DNA from: Gnetum montanum
Lineage: Eukaryota > Streptophyta > Gnetopsida > Gnetales > Gnetaceae
DNA: 23,450 nt
Assembly: GCA_015680685.1 (NCBI GenBank)
Contig: MNCI01033512.1
Location: 1-23,450 of the forward strand
Reading direction: 5' to 3'
A program made the translations under genes and the position numbers. Within the stretch, counting starts at the first letter, position 1. Each line of letters opens with the position of its first letter. The notes under the pieces were generated by a model. That model was not told where the DNA came from, ran no database searches, and worked only from the letters and a program-made list of their open reading frames with translations. Positions 19,647 through 23,450 of the stretch are shown in pieces.

Positions 19647-20049
19647 TGCTTACCTTGTTTGTGTAAGGTGCAATGCTATGTGCATGGTCATGCTGTGTGC
19701 CAGCAAGATCCTGCAAAAATCAACTAGAAAGAAAACAACATCAAGCAACAGTTGTCGTAAACAAAGTTAAAATGTATGAATGAAAGAAAAGCAATACAAA
19801 AAATGATAGTTTTAGGCCGTTACGGGCCATAGGCTAGTTTAAGGCCTTTTCAAGCCATGTGTTTTTGTAGTTTTATGTTTTTTTTTATGTTTGATGTTTT
19901 TCAAATGCAATGTGTAAACTAAGTTTATGAATGTGTAAACACAACAAAATGCGTGATCTAAGTGAGCGGCCAAAATGTAAATGCATAAGCTAGTGCAATG
20001 TAAACAAAAGTTAAAAATGCATGGAAAGTGGAGGCAAAGGGTAGGTAGG

Positions 20050-20640
20050 CACCCGCATTTTTGGCCAAGGGAAAGTATCGGTCATGTAGTTGCTTCCTAA
20101 CTAGGCGTGGATTAGGGAGTGTGCAAGGCTTAGGATCCTCTAGGAAGCTATTGGCTTCAACCAGTCATTCAGGTGTGTTAGCCTTAGGCGCTGCATTGGT
20201 TGTTATAGGTGTACCACCAAGAAACTCTTCTTCTAAAACTTGTGTCATGTCTATGTCNTCGTATGGAAGGTGGATTTCTTGGTGGATGGCAGAGGAGATG
20301 GCCCTTAGTTAGGCTAGCCAAGGCCTACCTAGAATCATGTTGAAACCTGGCATCTCCTCTATGACAGTGAAATCTACACTGGTGGGGAATTGCTCTCCTG
20401 CCACAAAGGCTAAATTGATTATACTCCTGATTGTGACATGTGATCCGTTGAAGGATTTTAGACACATGGTTTTGGTTGCCCTGATTTCATCTACCAGGCC
20501 TAGCTTGTCGATGGCAAAGTACAAGACTACGTTTGTTGCTACAACATCATCAACATGTACTTTACGGATGGTACACTGTCCAACATGAATGCTAATAGAT
20601 AGTGGAGTTATAGTGACCTACCCTCTTTTGGGGTTGACTT
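20050..20640 (-). pseudogene. Aspartic protease domain of the minus-strand element, degenerate
   Basis: On the minus strand one frame reads TPLSISIHVGQCTIRKVHVD, then DVVATNVVLYFAIDKLGLVD, then FPTSVDFTVIEEMPGFNMIL and GRPWLA. This is the retropepsin of plant Ty3/gypsy elements, with the closing hydrophobic strand GFNMILGRPW well kept. The active-site loop, normally D-G/S/T-G-S/A, reads HVDDVVA, so the Asp is kept but the Gly is lost. A stop stands after GRPWLA; beyond it the frame continues LRAISSAIHQEIHLPY and ends coding likeness near AYLP (about 20045). One ambiguous base is at 20258. It shares frame with gag. Confidence 0.83.
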
Positions 20641-21179
20641 TGACTACATCATTGCGAAAGGCTGAGGTTGTTGAACCCAATTCTTGTGGTGTAGGGGGGA
20701 ACATCATTGCATAGATGGATGCCTCATCTACAGGGATATCCTCCATAACAGGAATGGAGGCCAAGATCTTGGCCAATGCTTGGCAGTGAGTAGATGAAGT
20801 CATGACTAGGTCGTACAACCTCAACATTGTGTTCTTTTGCTTGAGTGTTTGCTTCACTTGGATTAGTGTAGGTACAAAGTCCTTGTCATTAGCCGTTGTG
20901 TTGGCCTTGATTTCCTCCATGTGGCTTGAAATATAGATCTCTTGGGAAGGGGACTTGGGCTTGGTTTGCTTGGCTTGCTTGGGGGTAGGGGCCCCAGTGT
21001 TCAATTATTGTTTGTTGGTTGTGGCCTTTGCTTTGACCATGGGGGTTGCGAGGTGCTCGTTTATCCTCTTACGTTGCCATTTGGTGGGCCTACCTGAGTT
21101 GCTAGTGGAGTCAACCCTTGAAGGAGGAGGGATCGTGATGTTGCCCACTATTGGGCTTCAAGTAGGTTAGGGGCCATCA

Positions 21180-21475
21180 TGTTATCGCACCCTTATGATA
21201 AAGGGTGGCTTAGGAGTTGTTTTAGGATTTTTTATGTGACCAACTCATTGTGGCACCTTGATAAAAAAAGGTCACCTAGCAGTTTTTGTTGCTACATCAT
21301 GCCAGTTTAACGTCTTAGCGGACGATTGTTATTGAACCTTGACCACAAAGGGTGTTGTGGGTGCCTAAGGTGGCACTTTGAAAACAAAGGGAGGCCTCTT
21401 GCTTGTGGAGGCTACGGGGACCTTTGCCTTGTTAGGAGGCACATAGATCACAAAAGGTTATTGCATAGGTTTGGG
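21180..21475 (-). repeat. Five degenerate PPFVxKVP-type repeats in the gag linker
   Basis: In the gag frame the motif occurs five times: PFVIYVPP, PPFVFKVPP, TPFVVKVQ, PFFIKVPQ and PPFIIRVR. At the DNA level the plus strand shows GGCACCTTGA, a short A-rich part and AAAGGGTGG five times. Spacing is uneven (about 30 to 75 bases). It may bind a partner or simply be an expanded linker. Confidence 0.75.
21300..21329 (-). repeat. Single copy of the 30-bp repeat in the gag linker
   Basis: It begins TGCCAGTTTAACGTCTTAGC on the plus strand and agrees with the units at 22881-22910 and 19590-19619. In the gag frame (minus) it reads SSAKTLNWH, the same frame as the gag array. Confidence 0.85.
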
Positions 21476-22691
21476 CTTGCCACCTATGCTAATTGATTTT
21501 ATGACATAGCAGGCATCGTCTATGTTGGATTAACTTGTTATGTCAATCACTAGTTGGCCTCGTTCTATCATTCTCTGCAGGTCATCTTGCAAAGCACGAC
21601 AGTTGTCTGTACTGTGACCAGCCAATTAATGGTAATGATAGTATTGGTCTAATTTAAAATGTTGTGGGACCAGTGGCTCATTTGGTACTGCTAATGTGGG
21701 GTTCCTTAGTAGTTCACAGTACCTATCCTATTTTTGATAGGTAATCATCGATACATGTTTGTGTTAGATTTGCTCGGCTTTCAAGAGTTGCTCTAGTAAT
21801 TTAGAGGGTTGCATCGATAGTGGTGTATACTTTGAGTGGTCCTTGCATTGAAAGTTGGGCCTTAAGGTGGCCCCTACCGATGTAGGTGAGTTGGCACTAG
21901 AGTTGGCAATTTTGTCAGCTAGGTCCCTAGGTTTCTTAGCTATTGGGCCCCAGTTGGTTGCTTTTGTGCTTGCGGCCACCATTGCCACTATTGTGTTTTT
22001 CTTGTGAGCATGTTGGTTTTTGTAGGCCACATAACCTGGGTCATTGCTAGCTTGCGCTACTTCCTCTATGCTTTTTGCTTGGGCAAAGGCTTGGCTAAGA
22101 CACTTTGGGGCTAGATATTATAGTTTGGACTTAATAAAGTCATTTACTATACCTTTCAAGATGGCCAGTAGATGTGCTTCTACTAGGGGTTCATGCATTT
22201 CACTCAATGTAGCATTCCAACGTTAAAGGAATTTTGACACAGGTTCTAAAGGCCCCTGTTTAACTTACATAAGTTGGTCAAGGGTTGCTTTAGGCTTTAG
22301 GTTGTACCTGAAGCATGTCACAAACTGGCTTATGAGATCCTCCAAAAAGGAGATTGAGGCCTTGGGGAGTGTGCGATACCAGTCCAAGACCTTGCCAGTG
22401 AGAGACATGGGGAACACATGCATAATGGTGTGTGGCCAAGCTTGAAGGAGTAGGAATTCAGATCGAAATGTGACCAAGTGTGCATTAGGATCCCCTTCTC
22501 CATTATACTTGGTAAATTGAGGCAATTGGGGCCTAGTTGGGAGAGTTAGGGGTGGTACCATAGGACTTATGGGTTCGTCTCCATAGAACTTCACCACCTT
22601 GATGGTGTTAGAGGAGGTAGCCTTAAGTTGGTTGATCTCCTCCGTCAAGCTTTAGATTAGCTGGAATGCTTGATCCAAGCTTGAGGATGTG

Positions 22692-22712
22692 CCAGCCAAT
22701 TGCATTGGCTGG
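22692..22712. other. 9-bp inverted repeat with three-base loop in gag
   Basis: CCAGCCAAT and ATTGGCTGG pair perfectly around TGC. It lies in coding sequence (gag frame QPMQLAG) and may be chance. Confidence 0.6.
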
Positions 22713-22760
22713 GCTTGTGTTGGTTGGATAGCATGGGGTTGAATTGTTGGTTGTGGAGTT

Positions 22761-22910
22761 TTCTAGTTTAATGTCATAGTGGACAGTTGTTGCTAGTTTA
22801 ACATCATAGAGGATGGTTGTTGCTAGTTTAACATCGTAGCAGATGGTTGTTGCTAGTTTCATGTCATAGTAGACGGGCATTGCCAGTTTAACATCATAGT
22901 GGACGGTTGT
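22761..22910 (-). repeat. Five-copy 30-bp tandem repeat inside gag
   Basis: Five units follow at exactly 30-base steps (22761, 22791, 22821, 22851, 22881). Each begins T(T/G)C(T/C)AGTTT on the plus strand, continues ATGTCATAGTGGAC or a close form, and ends GGTTGT or near. In the gag frame (minus) the units read as decapeptides of the form QPS(T/A)MMLNW(Q), several with the Trp codon changed to a stop. In the next frame they read YDVKLATT repeats, which is a by-product. Flanking gag sequence (QPTHQ before, KTPQPTIQP after) is in the same frame. Confidence 0.93.
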
Positions 22911-23450
22911 TGATGTGTTGGCTGAGCAATGGGTGTGGTGATCAAAGTAGGCCACACACAAGTGGGTTGGACAGACACGCAGACACCAATGAGATAGGTG
23001 GAACCTAGGATACCTGAGTTGTCTGCGGCTAGGAGGTGGCCCTTGCATGAGCATAGTGTTCAGCAAATGCATTAGTTGCTTCCAAGAAAGGCTAAATTAG
23101 CATGATCACCATCTCGAAGAGGATGGATGGACCAAATCAAGGAGGGACTGTACTAGGGGGTGGTTCTTGGAAGATAGTGTGGAGGGGGCTCTCATGCTCG
23201 AAGTATGCCTCAAACTCTTCTTCTTTCTTCTGTGAGGCTTTCTCATAGGTTGTCCTTACATCATGCTTATTTGCATAGATAGGTTGAGAAAACAACTAGT
23301 GGTAGGACTCCATGAGTGGGATTATGTCAAACAAGGAGGGGTTGTACTCCTGTTCGTTCTGGTGGACTCGCTCATAGTCCTGTTTTGCCTCCAAGTCAAG
23401 CTAACCTACTGGTAGTCCTACTTACATTTTAGCACAAACAAAATTGTATT

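Larger units (their letters stand above)
17777..20040. other. Non-coding block in the place of RT, with short tandem repeats
   Basis: About 2.25 kb between protease and the RNase H end, both on the minus strand. I searched the minus strand for the RT blocks (LPR/GYHQ and x-DD) and found none. It contains a 71-73-bp three-copy repeat, an eight-copy 27-37-bp repeat and a pyrimidine run (18659-18695). No LTR ends or LTR pair were found inside. Possible origins are an RT deletion filled by repeat DNA, the 3' non-coding part of a gag-protease-only element, or a nested insertion. Confidence 0.6.
20641..23430 (-). pseudogene. gag: Gag polyprotein of the minus-strand element, stops but few indels
   Basis: From right to left the N-terminal part (about 23390-23150) reads QDYERVHQNEQEYNPSLFDI and ASQKKEEEFEAYFEHESPL. 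The capsid core (22575-22110) reads PQFTKYNGEGDPNAHL, VFPMSLTGKVLDWYRTLP and LLAILKGIVNDFIKSKLYNL, which is the Ty3/gypsy gag fold. A CCHC-like remnant is at 21640-21590 (HSTDNC), then DDLQRMIERGQLVIDI. A proline-rich linker with PPFVxKVP repeats (21470-21180) and a basic patch PTKWQRKRINEHL follow. From 22648 to the protease at 20309 one frame is kept without any indel; stops are mostly TAG or TAA at Gln positions. The first part, right of 23100, is frameshifted at least once. Confidence 0.87.
13290..23450 (-). mobile_element. Decayed Ty3/gypsy element, Athila/Tat-like, RT missing (5' end off window)
   Basis: On the minus strand, from right to left, lie gag (23430 to about 20640), protease (to about 20050), a non-coding block (to about 17790), the end of RNase H, integrase (to 16207), a non-coding 3' region with tandem repeats, a polypurine tract and a probable 3' LTR. 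The integrase type (AHEGPCGGHYVGRC and GIDFMGP) and the long non-coding 3' region fit the non-chromodomain Ty3/gypsy lineages of plants (Athila, Tat/Ogre). RT and most of RNase H are not seen. Either one element lost its RT, or two related elements of the same direction were joined. I favour one element by order and direction, without proof. Confidence 0.7.

Noticed and set aside
20258-20258. Single ambiguous base in the protease tail
   Set aside because: The frame continues on both sides with normal spacing, so it looks like one uncertain base and not a gap.
22761-22910. CRISPR-like regular 30-bp array
   Set aside because: Units abut without unique spacers, and the context is a plant retroelement.
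22623-23072. 149-codon minus-strand open frame with YDVKLATT repeats
   Set aside because: It is in the wrong frame relative to gag. The gag frame on both sides of the 30-bp array reads on in another frame; this frame is open because the repeat has none of its own stops.

Overview
This window is nuclear plant DNA made almost entirely of old, decayed retroelements. I find no intact gene, no tRNA or rRNA gene, no CRISPR array and nothing prokaryotic. The evidence is Ty3/gypsy polyproteins of plant type, a primer binding site matching plant initiator-Met tRNA, LTRs of about 0.9 and 2.8 kb, and tRNA-derived SINEs. Most of the sequence is AT-rich and poor in CG, and many in-frame stops are TAG where the family has Gln (CAG). 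That fits cytosine deamination in long-methylated DNA of a large, repeat-rich seed-plant genome. A gymnosperm is possible, but I cannot prove it from sequence alone.

Region 1 (1-9380, + strand) is a nearly complete Ty3/gypsy chromovirus, probably of the Tekay/Del type. It has a 5' LTR cut by the window edge, a tRNA-Met primer binding site, and gag, protease, RT, RNase H, integrase and a C-terminal chromodomain remnant. These are followed by a polypurine tract and a full 3' LTR of about 2.85 kb. All coding parts are broken by stops and frameshifts.

Region 2 (9381-13289) is intergenic. It holds a three-copy tandem repeat next to the LTR end, five copies of one tRNA-derived SINE family (three minus, two plus) within 2.8 kb, and two weak coding-like remnants of unknown origin.

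Region 3 (13290-23450, minus strand) is a second Ty3/gypsy element without a visible chromodomain, of Athila/Tat-like type. Read from right to left it shows gag, protease, a 2.25-kb non-coding block full of short tandem repeats where RT should be, and the tail of RNase H. Integrase, a non-coding 3' region with three 80-bp repeats, a polypurine tract and a probable 3' LTR with TATA box and poly(A) signal follow. Its 5' LTR lies beyond the window. The gag-protease frame runs about 2.6 kb without an indel, broken only by stop codons.

The most unusual signal is a 30-bp repeat unit. It occurs as a perfect-period five-copy array inside gag, as a single in-frame copy about 1.5 kb further along gag, and as an eight-copy looser array in the non-coding block after protease. 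In both gag locations it is read in the same frame, as a decapeptide ending in an LNW core.
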